Assembly: GCA_030247885.1 (NCBI GenBank) | Contig: JAPDRO010000002.1 | Coordinates: 1,302,001 to 1,366,000, forward strand | Source of the DNA: Taxawa tesnikishii (nom. ined.) | Taxonomy: Eukaryota > Ascomycota > Dothideomycetes > Dothideales | Direction: 5' to 3' | DNA length: 64,000 nucleotides | Shown: in pieces, positions 12,036 to 24,537 of the stretch | How the letters are laid out: each line of letters starts with the position of its first letter | Numbering within the stretch: position 1 is the stretch's first letter | Program-made: the position numbers and the translations under genes | The notes under the pieces: generated by a model | Seen by the model: the letters and a program-made list of their open reading frames with translations, nothing else | Databases searched by the model: none | What the model was told of the DNA's origin: nothing

Positions 12036-13966
12036 CTACATATCGTAACTCCAGTCCTCGGTCTTGAGGCCGGTTGGGGAGCCGATGTTGTCACCGTACT
12101 CGCCAGCGTAGTTGCCTGAAACGTGGGTCAGCAATGGTGAGAAAGTAAGTGATGGATGATTAGCTTACCTGGAGCGCCATAGTTGCACACGGTGAAGTAT
12201 GGGGCGACATTGCTACCGACGTTCTGGAGACCAGAGGCAGAGCAGTCCTGGGTCGCGCAGCCAACCTTGGTAGTTCCCTTCCAGACGATCTGGGAGAAGT
12301 GACCCCACTTCTCGAAGTTGGTCATGTCTGGGTTCTCCTGACCGTAAAGGCCATTGAACCAATTAACCTCGCCGTTGTAGAAGAGGTCGGAGATGACAGC
12401 GGAGATGTTGGAAGCCTCGACACCGGCGGCGATGTTCTGACCGTATCCACCACCATTGTAGTCGACGTTGTGAGCATAGACACAGCTGGCAGCGATGCCG
12501 GCGGCGGAAGATGCGAGGTCATCGTCCCAGACAAGAGGGCTGGCGGAGTGGTTGGAGCGGTGAATGTTGTGGTGAGCGACGACCCTCTGCTGGTAAGTGG
12601 TGGCCTTGCTGGTGGCGGCGCTAGAGGTCTTAGCAGCAGCGGAAGAGGCAGCTGGCGAGGAGGCGGCGGCCGAGCTGGTGGCTGGGGCTGGTGCGACGCT
12701 CGAGGATGGAGCGACGTAGGCACTGGTAGAGACCTTGAAAGAAGTTTTAGTGGATGTTCCTGCGGTGATGGTGGTAATGGTTGAACGGATAGTGAGGGTG
12801 GTGGTTTTGGGAGTGCTGCTGCTGATGCGGGTGGAGATGCTTGGGTGGAGGGAGGAAGTGCTTGAGTGCAGAGAGGAAGTGCTGGTGCGATGCGAGCTGC
12901 TGCTGCTCGACGGGATGTTGGATGCTCTGATTATGGGGGAATAGACCTTTGTGCTTGACGGTGCTCTGGAAGAAGACTTGACAGTGGAAGAAACCTTGGT
13001 GCTTGATGAGATCCTGATCGTGCTCGAAGAAGAGGGCTTGAGGGAGGACGAAGGCTTGAGGGATGAGGATGGTGCCTTTGAAGAGGAAGGGAATGTTTTG
13101 AGGGAGGAGGAAGAGGACTTGACAGGAGAGGATGATGGCTTGACGGCGGAGGATGATGCCTTCACGAGCGAAGACGACGCCTTGGCCGAAGCGGATGAAG
13201 TCTTAACAACCGAGGAGGATGTCTTGACGAGTGAAGAAGACTTGGATGAAGTGCTGGGCTTGATGCTCGAGGACGCACGAGAAGTTGCTGCAACACTGAC
13301 GACAGCGCGCACAGAGCTGGCAGTAACCTTCGATGTAACCTTCAACGATGATGTGGTGGATGGTTTGAGGGAAGATGATGTGCGGGAAGATGATTTTGAG
13401 GACGATGTAGGTGCCTTGGAGGATGTGGAGGATGGCCTGCGGGAGGATGAAGATGTAGAGGCCGGGCGGGAAGAAGAACGAGAAGAAGTAGTAGTAGTAG
13501 TAGATCTGACAGAAGAAGTAGAGGATGATGTCGAGGCAACAGCAGCAGCTCGGGTCCAGTAGGAGGGGTTGAAGTAGGGTGCAAGAGTAGGGAATTTGAC
13601 CGCCAAGTGACGGATGAGGACGGGCCAGTCCTTCTCCTGCCAATGGCGTTCCGGGAACGAAGAATCTTGACGCTTGTCAAAACTTACCTCAACCGTGGTA
13701 GCGGGGGCCGGGGTGCTCGAAGACGAAGAGTGCTTGCGGTGTCCGTAGTGAGCGACCTGGCTGACGGAGGTGGTGGTGGCAGCCGCAGAGGCGACCTCCT
13801 CAGTGCTCGTGGCAGCTGGGGCGGCGCCAACGGTCTGGGTCACGACCTGGGTGACGTAGACGACATCGTAAACGGTGTCGACCTCAAGGTCACGCTTCTG
13901 CCAGACGAGCGGAGAGGCGATGGCGGACGCGGCGAAGGCGGCGGAAAGGATGATGGAGGAACGCAT
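12036..13966 (-). CDS. Secreted CAP-superfamily (PR-1/Pry) protein with long Ser/Lys-rich linker
   Basis: Likely secreted or cell-wall sterol- or lipid-binding protein of the CAP/SCP family. Exons 12169-13966 and 12036-12115, with a 53-bp intron at 12116-12168, give 625 aa. The start at 13966 gives a clean signal peptide (MRSSIILSAAFAASAIA). Next comes a threonine/valine-rich segment, then about 300 residues of Ser-rich low complexity with repeated KxSSS units, then the CAP domain. The CAP domain shows HNIHRSNHSASPLVWDDDL, the GENPDMTNFEKWGHFSQIVW-like stretch (with GQEN) and VCNYGAPGNY-AGEYGDN, the last formed only after splicing. A second intron is likely inside the first exon, at 13637-13687: a consensus GTAAGT donor and CAG acceptor bound exactly 51 nt, in frame, so using it would drop 17 residues. 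The linker would be heavily O-glycosylated if secreted. Confidence 0.9.
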
Positions 13967-14837
13967 CTTGATCGTAGGTGAAGAGTCCTGTTGATTGGAG
14001 CTTTGTGGGATTCCGGATCCTGGTGTTTGGTAAAGGGACTGCACCGCGGAGGGAAGTTAGCGAGCTGCTGCTGCTTGCCTGCTGTCTTGCCAGAGGACAC
14101 AAAGGAAAGCGAGCGGATATATGTATGGTACGAACGAACGAACGAGGCGACAACGAACAAGTGAAGAGAGGGCTGGGCCGTGTCGATTGTCTCTGCCACT
14201 CCCGGAAACGGTGATAACGGTATAGAGGATGTGCAATGGGAGAGGTGTTGGTTGAGGCTGGGCTCTTATAGAACCGTTTCGGGCCTGTTGAACCAGGCGT
14301 GGCACGAACAAAACGGGCATATGACTTACGTGGATGGTCCTCACAGAGGTTGGCGAAGGTGTCTTGGTACGACTGAGGCGTACTAGGTCGTCAGAAAAGA
14401 GTGAAAGTGTGCCGAAGCAACGGTAATGAGTGACGATTGAGGAATGTGGTGGTGAGAAGGTGTGGTGTGTGTGGAGGAGGATTTGGTTTTATGGACGACT
14501 TGAGAAGACGCGGTGCCCGTGCGTCGACGACTTGGGCTTTGGCGCTAAGCAGGGGTGTTTTGCAAGGTTTGCTCAAACTGAAACGGCAGCCCCGGCCCCT
14601 GTGAGCAGTCGATGTTGCTAGCGGCGGCGGGCACGTTTGTCCCGAGATGATGTGGTGCTCAGTGCTAGTTTGGGGCGATTGTTGGTATGGGGAAACGCCG
14701 AGGGTCCAGACTCACAGGCGTTGCTACTACCTGAAGTACTTGTCTGGAGTCGTCGTCGTGTATTGGTGCTGTCTTGGTTGCGCAGTGAAGATCTACGTGT
14801 GGCTACGAGCTGGCTAGTGTGATGTGCGGGCGACGAA

Positions 14838-14859
14838 GTAGGGAGTAGGGAGTAGGGAG
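14838..14859. repeat. (GTAGGGA)3 heptamer repeat
   Basis: Three tandem copies of a G-rich heptamer. The unit differs from the TTAGGG telomere repeat and the array is far too short to be telomeric. Confidence 0.7.
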
Positions 14860-16208
14860 CGAAGGCTATTGAGGCCCTTGGAAGAATAGGACGCAATAGG
14901 CGCAATTGCTGAGACAAAGACAGCAGGCCCAGAAGCATTTCAACATGGTCTTCACTCTCCACCAAAGCATGCGCTGTCCTTTGTCCTCTTTGAAACAGCG
15001 CGCTGCCCTTGCTGCAGTGAGCCTCGAGTATGCATGCATTGGCTTGGCAACCAGAAGAATGAAGGAAGCGTATCCGCACCTCACACAAGACTACTCGCCG
15101 CTACTCAGCTGCTGTGGATACCACTACCACATACACTAATACACACTCTACAGACCATACTAAACGTATTCCCGAGTACTAGGCGAGCGGTTGCATTGCG
15201 CGTCTATGTCGCACCTGGGCACTCTCATACAACACTTTCCGCTGCTGACTGTGGCACGACGCCCTCCGTTTTTCCTTGATTGTTGGACGCTTACTGTGGT
15301 CGGGAATTACGTAGAGAGAAACCCATCAACAGCAGGAGTGTCGCTAAGCAAGCGGTTCTGATTGCAAGGGTCGGATCAGAAGTAGTGGCCTGTCAGCACA
15401 AACTCCCGCGGCTCGCGAGGTGCGGTTCAGAAATTCTCCAGAGACCCCTGAGCTGTCACCTCGCAATATGCACGGTACCAGGTCCTCGGGCGCTCTGATT
15501 CGCGCGCTCCCTGTCTCCTGCTGCACGCCAAGCGGGTCAGCGAGAGTGTGCCTGCGTACCCTTGTCCGTCATAGCGAATCGAAAGCCGCGCTACAGCACG
15601 GCCCGCCTGTACTCCGAAAACCCAAACGCACGCCGAGAACTGGCAGATAGGAGATGTCCCGGCCGACCCAGGAACAATCCCGATCCCCTCTTTTCCCGAC
15701 TCCTGGCGCCTTTTTTGTCTCCTGCATGCGTACCCTGTGTACCTGCGTTGACACCGTTATACTAAGTGTTTGAAAGTGTGCAAGGCAGAGGGTGAATGTG
15801 GAGGTGAGGGTTTTGGCAACGCCGAGTCTGCCACGGCAAGAGGGACCTCCAGGGAAGGCCTGGATCTGGGCGACATATGTGGACCACCATGTGAGCGACA
15901 CGGGTCGGACCTGGACTTTGACTCCCTCAAAGCGAGAGTGTGGAGACAGGTGCTGTATGCGACAAGGATGGCTTGTTGGGACATCTGCATGAACAGGGGC
16001 ATTGCCTCTTTCACATCGGAGGTTTTGCGGTTGCGACGAAAGTGGAAAGATACGTGGGTGTGTACTTGTGAGAAAAGTCCGACGGCAGTTGTCGCTTCCC
16101 CGCCATGATCACCATGCACGTTGTGGTTCGGTTCGTGAATGCGGACCTCACATCCGTATGCTCATGCGGTTCGACGACTAATGGCTAGTCCCTCGTGACT
16201 GTTGGAGC

Positions 16209-16224
16209 GCGCTTTCGAAAGCGC
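16209..16224. repeat. Perfect 16-bp palindrome
   Basis: GCGCTTTCGAAAGCGC reads identically on both strands. It could be a dimeric protein-binding site or chance; nothing nearby decides. Confidence 0.6.
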
Positions 16225-16315
16225 TTGATCCTGCCTCAGCGACGGTTCTTCACACAAGGGAACAACGTCCTCACGAGGGCGACGGCGCTGGAGCGTTGTT
16301 TGCGACGATAGGTGA

Positions 16316-16337
16316 CCAGCCAGCCAGCCAGCCAGCC
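16316..16337. repeat. (CCAG)n microsatellite
   Basis: Five and a half tandem copies of the tetramer CCAG in non-coding DNA. Confidence 0.8.
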
Positions 16338-18363
16338 ACCATCACCGCCCAGCAACACGCAGACCACCCGCAAACGGTCAGGCCCTATGAAGCGTTACTG
16401 TATCTCGAGCATGTGTGCCACGGGAACCAGCTACGTTTCCACGGTAGAGCATGCGCCGCGCCGTAACAGTCCTGCAGCAAACCGCTACGAGATACGTCCA
16501 GATAAGACAGCCAACTAACGGTCTGGCTGGATATGCCGTGCCAGCCAACCACTGTATGCTGTTCGTCCGCTCTCGAATACAGCGGCCTTACAGCGTACAC
16601 TCAGCGGCTGCGACAAAGGACAAACCCCAGAACTCCACCTGACTGGATGTCAAAGGGGAGAAGCTCCACTTACGTATCGTGTCGTCTTGTCTTTGATGCA
16701 GCTGCAGCTAGAAACCAATTCTTATCAAAGGGCAGCTTTTCTTTGTGCTCATCGTGTCAAGAGCCTCTGCCGGGCCCCTAAAGACATATGCCAGATCGCC
16801 ACCACAAATCATGCTGACAGCGGCAGAACGTGCATCTTCTTTTACACGTAGAACGCGCCGCGTCCAGCTTCCTCCTGACGCCAGCGCAAGTCAACCGTAG
16901 ACCGCTCGTGCGTTCACCCTCCTCCTTGCATCCACGCAACCCCCACACCCCTTCCTTCCCAAAGCAGCAATTTGTCATTGCGCACGCTCGCGCGCTCGCA
17001 CACCCTCCTCTCCTCACCAGAAACAAAGGAAATAGCGAACGCACAAACAATCTGAGCACCACAGACTGCATCTCGACGTCCCCTTCTTCGTCCCTCCCTC
17101 CCTTGCGTAGCTGTGTCAGAGTACGCGAGACATCATCTTCACCCTCCCTCAGCACCCACCCCGTTTAGCAGATGCAGCAGCACTCGGGCCGCCAGCAGAC
17201 AACCAGCTGTCACCGGCGTACATACATACACGCCGCGGTGCGACGTACTGCACCACACTAGGATGGCGCACCGATGCCACCTGATGTTTCATCAAGCGCG
17301 GGGCTCTTCTGCTCCGCCCTAAACAGCTTCTCCAACAGAACTCGGTTTGGTGACCCCCGATGGCGCCAGCAGTGGCGCGCCCGCTGCACGCAACCGGGTT
17401 CGTTTGATGTTTCATGTCGCGCGTGAATTACATGCACACCTTGGTTGTAGTTTATGTGCTGAAACCCGGTGACTGGCTCAACTGCGTCATGTGAAAGAGG
17501 GAGGGGACGGAAAAGGAAAAGGCGTGATTGCAGGACTGTTCGTGGTGAAGCCGGCAGCCGCCGTGGACGCACGCGCCCGTCTGGACGAAACACGGGTACG
17601 GGGGTTTCTCTGACCTGAAATTGAAAAAGGGCAGGTGGGACGAATCATTGGATGCTTGATGTTTGTGACGTCGTCCGCCAATTTATAAATTTAGTTTGCT
17701 TTGGATGTGCGATGTTTAGATTGATGGCCACGTCGCCAACAGAGTGTCTGGACTTTGTCCAACCCTCAGCTTGATGAAGGCGGACTGGGATTGCTGGATC
17801 TCTGAGACGGCGCAAGGATATTCATTGGCAGTCGAAACGAAACTGATGTTTGAGGACATGTGATCGATTAATTAGATGATTAACATGAGCAATCACGGGC
17901 CGTGTAGCAAGATATCCACAATCTCTGCATCCCGATCTCAACGTCACAGACATATCGACTTCATCACCATCTCATCATGTTTCGTGATAATCGATACTTG
18001 CATGCAAATCCGCCATCGACCTCGGTTTACTAGCCATCTCGTTGTAGACGAAAACTCTCTTCAATACGAAACCGAGCCATGTTCGAAGGTAATTGGATGC
18101 CAGATGATGGTGGATGAGGGGCAACCTATTCCGCCAGGAAGCGCGTCTTGAAGCCGTTTTCCCATGGCTCGGTCACCCGGCGAACAGACGACGTGATCGA
18201 AGCAGGATAAGAACCCGGCATGATCAAAGAGTCGCAGTCCTGCAGAGGATCAGCGAGGGTTTGGGCGTCCCTGTTCGGGCGTCAGTCGCCGAGGGCAGGC
18301 GGTACGAAAATGGATTAGCAGAGCCGTGACGTGTGACACTGCGCTCTTTAAGCAGAGAGACTG

Positions 18364-19396
18364 TTATAGGCGTACCTGCACTCTACTCTCGTTGAGCATG
18401 TCCCCGAGACTGACTCGCTCGCCGGTGTTGGTTGTAGGCAGTTCATGCTGGACAAATGCGGACTTCGCATTATCGTGCATTTCTCCCAGTACGATGGGGA
18501 TATCCTCGCTGATCTGAGAATTGCCGGCTGCGGAATCTTGCCGTGACTTCTCGTTCGGGATCTCTTGAAGCATGGTCGGAACGTAGTCTTTGAACTGTGG
18601 GTCGAGTTGACGCAGAGCGTCGCCGAAGTAAGTGATGTTCGGGTTGAGATCCAATACACACAAACGCTTCTTGACCGTATCAGGACTCAGCTTGTGCTGC
18701 TTCAGCTCGGGAAACCGCTCGCGAAGGTAATAAACCATTTGGGCGTGGGTTTTGCCGCGAACCTCAAGAGTGCAGATCACCCTGTCGTGTTGCTCCTCCC
18801 AGATCATCGGCAGCGGGTCGGCGTCCTGCATCTTTTCGACGCCCTTACGATCCGGCTCTTCAAGAAGCGTGGACAGTTGCTCGACGCTACGGCCAGATAT
18901 GCGCGGGACGATAAACTCGGTACGATCGAGGAATCCTTCACCCTGTCCCTTCAGTGCGCCAGCCATAAGAGTGCTGGCGGAAAATACTCTGCTTCTGTCA
19001 CGCGGCATATCGCGGGAAGTGTTCCTAGGACCGCGTCCACTGACGAGATTGGGAGCGGTTCCCTCAGCGCTAGGTTGGGCAACGGACTGGTTGGTGACTG
19101 GCGCGTTCTCCAAGGTTCTGATCAGGTCAGTGAAAGGAGCGTAGGAAAGGAAGGGCAACGAGTCTCGACTCTTTCTTCACCGGCGACGGCTGTTCGCTTG
19201 CTTTCCCTTTCTTCTGTGGCGGGCGGTTTGTAATATCTAGGATGCTGCTGGCGTTCGAGTACGGTTTCTGGCCGACACTTCGCTGGCTTGAGGTATTGTT
19301 CGACGCATCATTGTTGGGTCTGGGTCTGGGCCTGGTGACCATCTGGAATTGAGGGATGTTCTCCTGACGGGGACGGAAAGGCGTGAAAGGCATCAT
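18364..19396 (-). CDS. Uncharacterised protein with a helix-turn-helix (Myb-like) segment
   Basis: Two overlapping open segments on the minus strand, about 19127-19396 and 18364-19158, appear to be one gene of about 344 codons. The N-terminal part is basic and Pro/Arg-rich. Around the middle a segment starting WEEQHDRVICTLEVRGKTHA and ending VKKRLCVLDLNP has the spacing of a Myb/SANT-like or other trihelical DNA-binding domain (Trp, then hydrophobic helix, Gly turn, L..RFP.L, VKKRL). That is inference from pattern only. The two segments are in different frames. The junction near 19130-19190 needs either a small intron whose sites I could not fix, or a net one-base excess or two-base loss. A GTACGC donor overlaps the stop at 18364, so a further 3' exon is possible. 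Confidence 0.6.
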
Positions 19397-20299
19397 TTTG
19401 CCTACAGGGTTACGAAGTTAGCCCTGTGTTTCACAAATCTCCGTAGATGTGTGTCAAGGCCAGGCAGTGCAGCAGCAGTGGCGGCAGAGAGTGCAAGATG
19501 GCGGAGCAATAGGCCGATTTGCTCAAGTGATCCGATGTAGAAAGGACAGTCGTCGTGGTAAGACCGATGATGCGAGCGCGGACGGGGTGGCCAACAACAC
19601 TGACGTACCTGAAGTGGCCGTCTGCCCGCCTGGGCGGACATCAGTTCTGCTATCCATCATCCTTGCGGCTGACCACATGCCAACAGCACCGCCGCTATAT
19701 TGAGTGAAGGGGAAGTCAAAGAGAATCGATGTCGGAACGAGGTGAGGTGAGGTGAGGTGAGGTGAAGTGAGGTGAAGTTGAAGCTGAGGGGAAAGAAACT
19801 GCTACACTCTCCGGACAGGCAAGGACCAGGCGGCCGTTCATTTCCCGGGCTTTCTGCTTTAGGAAGGCACGACCGTGCAAGCTGGTCGGCCAGTCAGCTA
19901 GCCTGTTGTTACACCACAGACACATTTTGCATCGCGTTGCGTTGCCACCTTTGCCCGTAAAAAGCACGCGGCGAAGACGAGGTGGTGAGACAAGGAGTGA
20001 GGAGACAGCTAGGATTGTGTGATTCTTCCATCATTTGACTTTTGTGGCCCGAAATACACAGAGAAACCCCCAGAGCATAGGGTATTCGTATATTACATAG
20101 CACTCCCATCCTGTCCTCCCCGGCGGTATACGCACCTGGACATCAACACGACTTTACCAATAGCCCAACAGCGGAACGAAACGCCATGCTAACCGAACGA
20201 ACGACTAGCACGACAAATCCGCCGTCAATCACCATGTCTTCATCCCCTCCCATGCGTACGTCCTAATCGTCACCGGCAAGCAGCGAATCCCTACGGTAT
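19397..20299. other. Intergenic region with a GGTGA minisatellite
   Basis: About 900 bp between the HTH-like gene start and the adenylate kinase stop. Apart from the pentamer array at 19741-19775 I see no gene or RNA. Confidence 0.5.
19741..19775. repeat. (GGTGA)7 pentamer repeat
   Basis: Seven tandem pentamers, six exact and one AGTGA variant, lying about 345 bp upstream of the start of the HTH-like gene. Confidence 0.85.
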
Positions 20300-21359
<1,060 letters not shown>

Positions 21360-21959
21360 TGCGACCGGAATATCAACCAGAAAGTGGATGATGCGGGGGT
21401 TAAGGAAATGTCAAAGCCGGATATATGAGAGAAAGAGATGTGGCAGCAAAGCGAATTGATGCGACAGCACAGAGGGAGATTGAAAGATGCGCGAGGTGCT
21501 TTCTGCAGTGAACAGCAAGTCGATGCTTCGAAGCCAGAATGCCAAGGATCCGTGCATATCTCAACCGAGGCCGGAGGAATCGGCTCCAAGGCCCGAAGTG
21601 AGTCCTCTTTTATCCGTGATTCCATTCCATTCAACCGGACATTCAAGACATCGGTCGTCAGGATGGCGCAGAACAGTGATACGGTTTCTATTGTTCTTCC
21701 TGCGCTATTCACGTATATGTTCCTGATAACCAATGGCAGCCAGATACACGCACGGCATCCGACATTCCCATCGGACGGGAACCTGATTGTTTCAAGTCAT
21801 GCGCGCGACGGGTACATGGTTTATACGATATGTGACTGCAACCTGTTGCAGTGTCTAGAACGCTATTCCTGATATCCAACATACATGCGTCCGTTCCGGT
21901 CATCAAATTCCAGGCCTCAGCCTACACTACCCATGAGGGAACACCCAGCTCATCCAGGT
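21360..21959. other. Intergenic region between adenylate kinase and clpX
   Basis: 600 bp between the adenylate kinase start and the clpX stop, both on the minus strand. It presumably holds the adenylate kinase promoter. No gene is supported. Confidence 0.5.
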
Positions 21960-23805
21960 TTAAATGAAACCAGCCGCTTGCGCCTTCTGTCTGTACTCCT
22001 CAAAAGTAGTCGCCGCTCCACCTTCAGAGTTAGCTTTTGCTCTCTTCTCCATGTCACTCTCCACTCCCTCTTCCCGCCTCTTTCTGTCTTCCCACTCCTC
22101 TTCTTCTCGTGCTACCAGGCCCTGGAATCTCCCCGTCCATCACGGGTGAAATACAGCGGGCCGCATTGCTTCTTCGCCACATCTTCCGTGATGGCAACGT
22201 ACTTGACGTTCGAGCCAGGCGTTTCGAACATGGCGTCGCTGAGCAGGCGCTCCATGACTGTCCGTAGACCGCGCGCACCGGTGCCCATCTGTGCGGCAGT
22301 CTCGGCAACACTGTAGAGGGCGGGGCTGGTGAAGCGCAACTCGATGGAGGAAAGCTGGAAGAGCTGCTCGTATTGGCGAAGAAGGGAGTTGCGAGGTTCA
22401 GTAAGAACCTTGACCAAAGCTTCCACGTCAAGCGAGGAGAGAGCGCAGGAGACCGGTATCCGGCCTACAAGTTCCGGTATCAAGCCAAACTTCTGTAGGT
22501 CTTGTGGTTCGACAAGGTCCAGTGTGTTGTAGACGGCTTCTTGCTTCTTGCCCTGAGCACCAGTAGCTGAGGGAGGCGGAGGTGCGTGGTAGAAGGGAAG
22601 GTGCTTGCGGAATAGCTCATCTTCGCCTTTTAACGTGGTTTCGTGCAGGTTGGAGGAAGAAGAGGTAGCCCGTACGTTAGCGCCAAACCCTATGCTGCCC
22701 TTAGATACGCGATCCAGAATCGTCTTGTGAAGGCCAGTAAATGCGCCAGCGCAGATGAAGAGTATGTTATCAGTGCGAATGTTGTAAGTCTCCGTCTTTC
22801 CGGGCTGTTGCTGACCACCGCCCATATTGGAAGGGGATCCGCCCGGGAAAGACGCAGGTACGCGCCCGGTACCTGAAGGTGTGTTTCCGCGTTCTGATTT
22901 CGCTTGGATTTGGAGTGTTGTGCCTTCTATTATTTTCAGAAGAGCCTGCTGCACGCCTTCTCCGCCGACGTCCTTTCCGGAAGAGACCTTGGCCGTGGCT
23001 ATCTTGTCAATCTCGTCGAGACATATTATGCCCCTTTCTGCCGCAGCAACATCATAGTTGGCTGCAGCTAAGAGCCGTTGGACGCAGACCTCGACATCTT
23101 CTCCTATATAACCGGCTTGGGTAAAAGGCGTACAGTCCGACATGCTGAATGGTACCTCAAGTACTCGAGCCAGCGTCTTCGCCATCAGAGTCTTGCCCAC
23201 ACCGGATGGTCCGAGGAGCATCACATTGGACTTCGCAATAGTCAACGGCGAGGCATCAATTATGGGACTTGAGCCAATTCTGCGATCTTGCGGTGGCGGA
23301 GGGGGCGTCCAGGCATTGACAGTCCGCTGTTGGCCCGGAAACTCGTCTTTTACAGTGCTTGTCAGCGGATCAATCTCCTGATTTTGCGGGTGACATGTAC
23401 CTTCGACGGGATGCCTTGACGCCCTCTCTCGCCGTTCCCGCTGGGCCAGCAACTCTTCTTCCTCCTCATACCGCCGCTGTAGCTCTTGCACCCTTTGATA
23501 ATGGTTGTAGACGGCCACACTCAAGACCTTCTTGGCCCTTTCTTGCCCTACTACAAACTGATCCAGATGTTCTTTTAAGCCCTTGGGTGTCACTCTCGGC
23601 ACGCCGATATTGCTAGCATCCTTCAGCGGGCCCTTAGTCGGACCAGGTTCGTAGAAGCCGGACCACCCCCGGTAAAGTCGGCGCTGTGATAGGTACCAGA
23701 TTCGCGCGCTTTAGCGGTAGAAGTGAGGTTGCGGCGTACGATGGTGGAGATGCCGATATACGATAGACGGGCTCGCTGGGTGGCAGTGAGAGGAGCGGCG
23801 GCCAT
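21960..23805 (-). CDS. mcx1: Mitochondrial ClpX-type AAA+ ATPase (Mcx1)
   Basis: Unfoldase of the mitochondrial matrix. No intron is needed. The start at 23805 gives a basic, hydroxylated N-terminus typical of a matrix presequence. Visible motifs: Walker A GPSGVGKT, Walker B IICLDEIDKIA, the ClpX-specific LDQFVVGQERAKKVLSVAVYNHY block, and sensor-2 GARGLR near the C-terminus. A Pro/Gly-rich insert (SFPGGSPSNMGGGQQQPGK) interrupts the AAA core, as in other fungal Mcx1. The frame breaks twice. The run at 23666-23670 is one base short, before EPGPTKGPLKDAS. The run at 22131-22134 is one base short, after FTRDGRG. With both, the C-terminus continues in a charged helix (VAREEEEWEDRKRREE) and stops at 21960, for about 615 aa. 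Confidence 0.93.
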
Positions 23806-24537
23806 GGTGGGTCGAAGTACAGCTGGTGATTATGTGTGCATTTCCAGGCAGATGCGCCAAACGCCTGTTCAGCTAACCGTACACTAGATCTAGGTGCGCC
23901 ACCACGCTGAGATGTCGAGACCAGGACGTGTACAGACCATCCGACGTGACTGTGACCTTGACTGCTTGTCTGCATGTGTTGATCCATTGCCTGCTCCGGA
24001 CCCCGCATGAGAGCTGCGGCCCGTCTTGACCCCATCGGGTAAAGCGCGGTACAGTCTGGATGTATCTGTACTTCAAGACGAACATTGTACCTCCAGACGG
24101 CGTTGAATGTCTTTTTCCTCTGCTGCGAGAGTGACAAATTGTGCAGGACTCGTTCGTGCTTGTCGGCATTGGGACATCTACTTGAACTCGTATCCTCAGC
24201 AGCGACCTCGGGCGTGATGGCTGATCCCAACCGACCTGCGAGAGGACGAGTTTTCGGGCCTTTCAGTGCCCCCATGGGCTCGGGCTTCTGTACGCTACGT
24301 CACTTTGGGGAAGCTGCAGCTCAGAAAGTACCTTAGCACACACAACAGAACTCCCACGGGCACAGCTACTTTTAAAAGAAGTTAGGCCCCGCCCGCTATA
24401 CAAACCCTTGACAGACATTCCCTCCTTGCTTTGCTCTGGAAATCTCCTCATCCTGACACCCTCCTCCTCGCACCCTAATCCGCTTTCAACTCAACCGCAT
24501 CGCCTGCTTTGAGAGACAGCTACGAGTGCGGACCAAG
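23806..24537. promoter_or_regulatory. Divergent promoter region between clpX and glycogen branching enzyme
   Basis: 732 bp separating two divergent genes. The last 100 bp before 24538 are pyrimidine-rich, as in many fungal leaders. No specific factor site stands out. Confidence 0.5.

Larger units (their letters stand above)
13967..18363. other. Long gene-free region upstream of the CAP gene
   Basis: About 4.4 kb with no supportable gene, the largest gap in the window. All open frames are short, overlap one another on both strands and lack domain-like sequence. It holds a short GTAGGGA repeat, a CCAG tetramer repeat and a perfect 16-bp palindrome, listed separately. It may contain a long promoter, a long non-coding RNA or a gene too broken for me to see. 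Confidence 0.45.

Noticed and set aside
12735-13562. Long acidic open frames on the plus strand opposite the CAP gene
   Set aside because: They are the antisense of the KxSSS repeats; regular Ser/Lys codons leave the other strand free of stops and rich in Glu/Asp. The sense strand has the signal peptide, CAP domain and splice sites.
14838-14859. Telomere-like G-rich repeat
   Set aside because: Three copies of a 7-base unit that is not TTAGGG, far from any visible end, so not an interstitial telomere I can support.
16317-16337. CRISPR-like or structured repeat array
   Set aside because: It is a simple CCAG microsatellite with no spacers.
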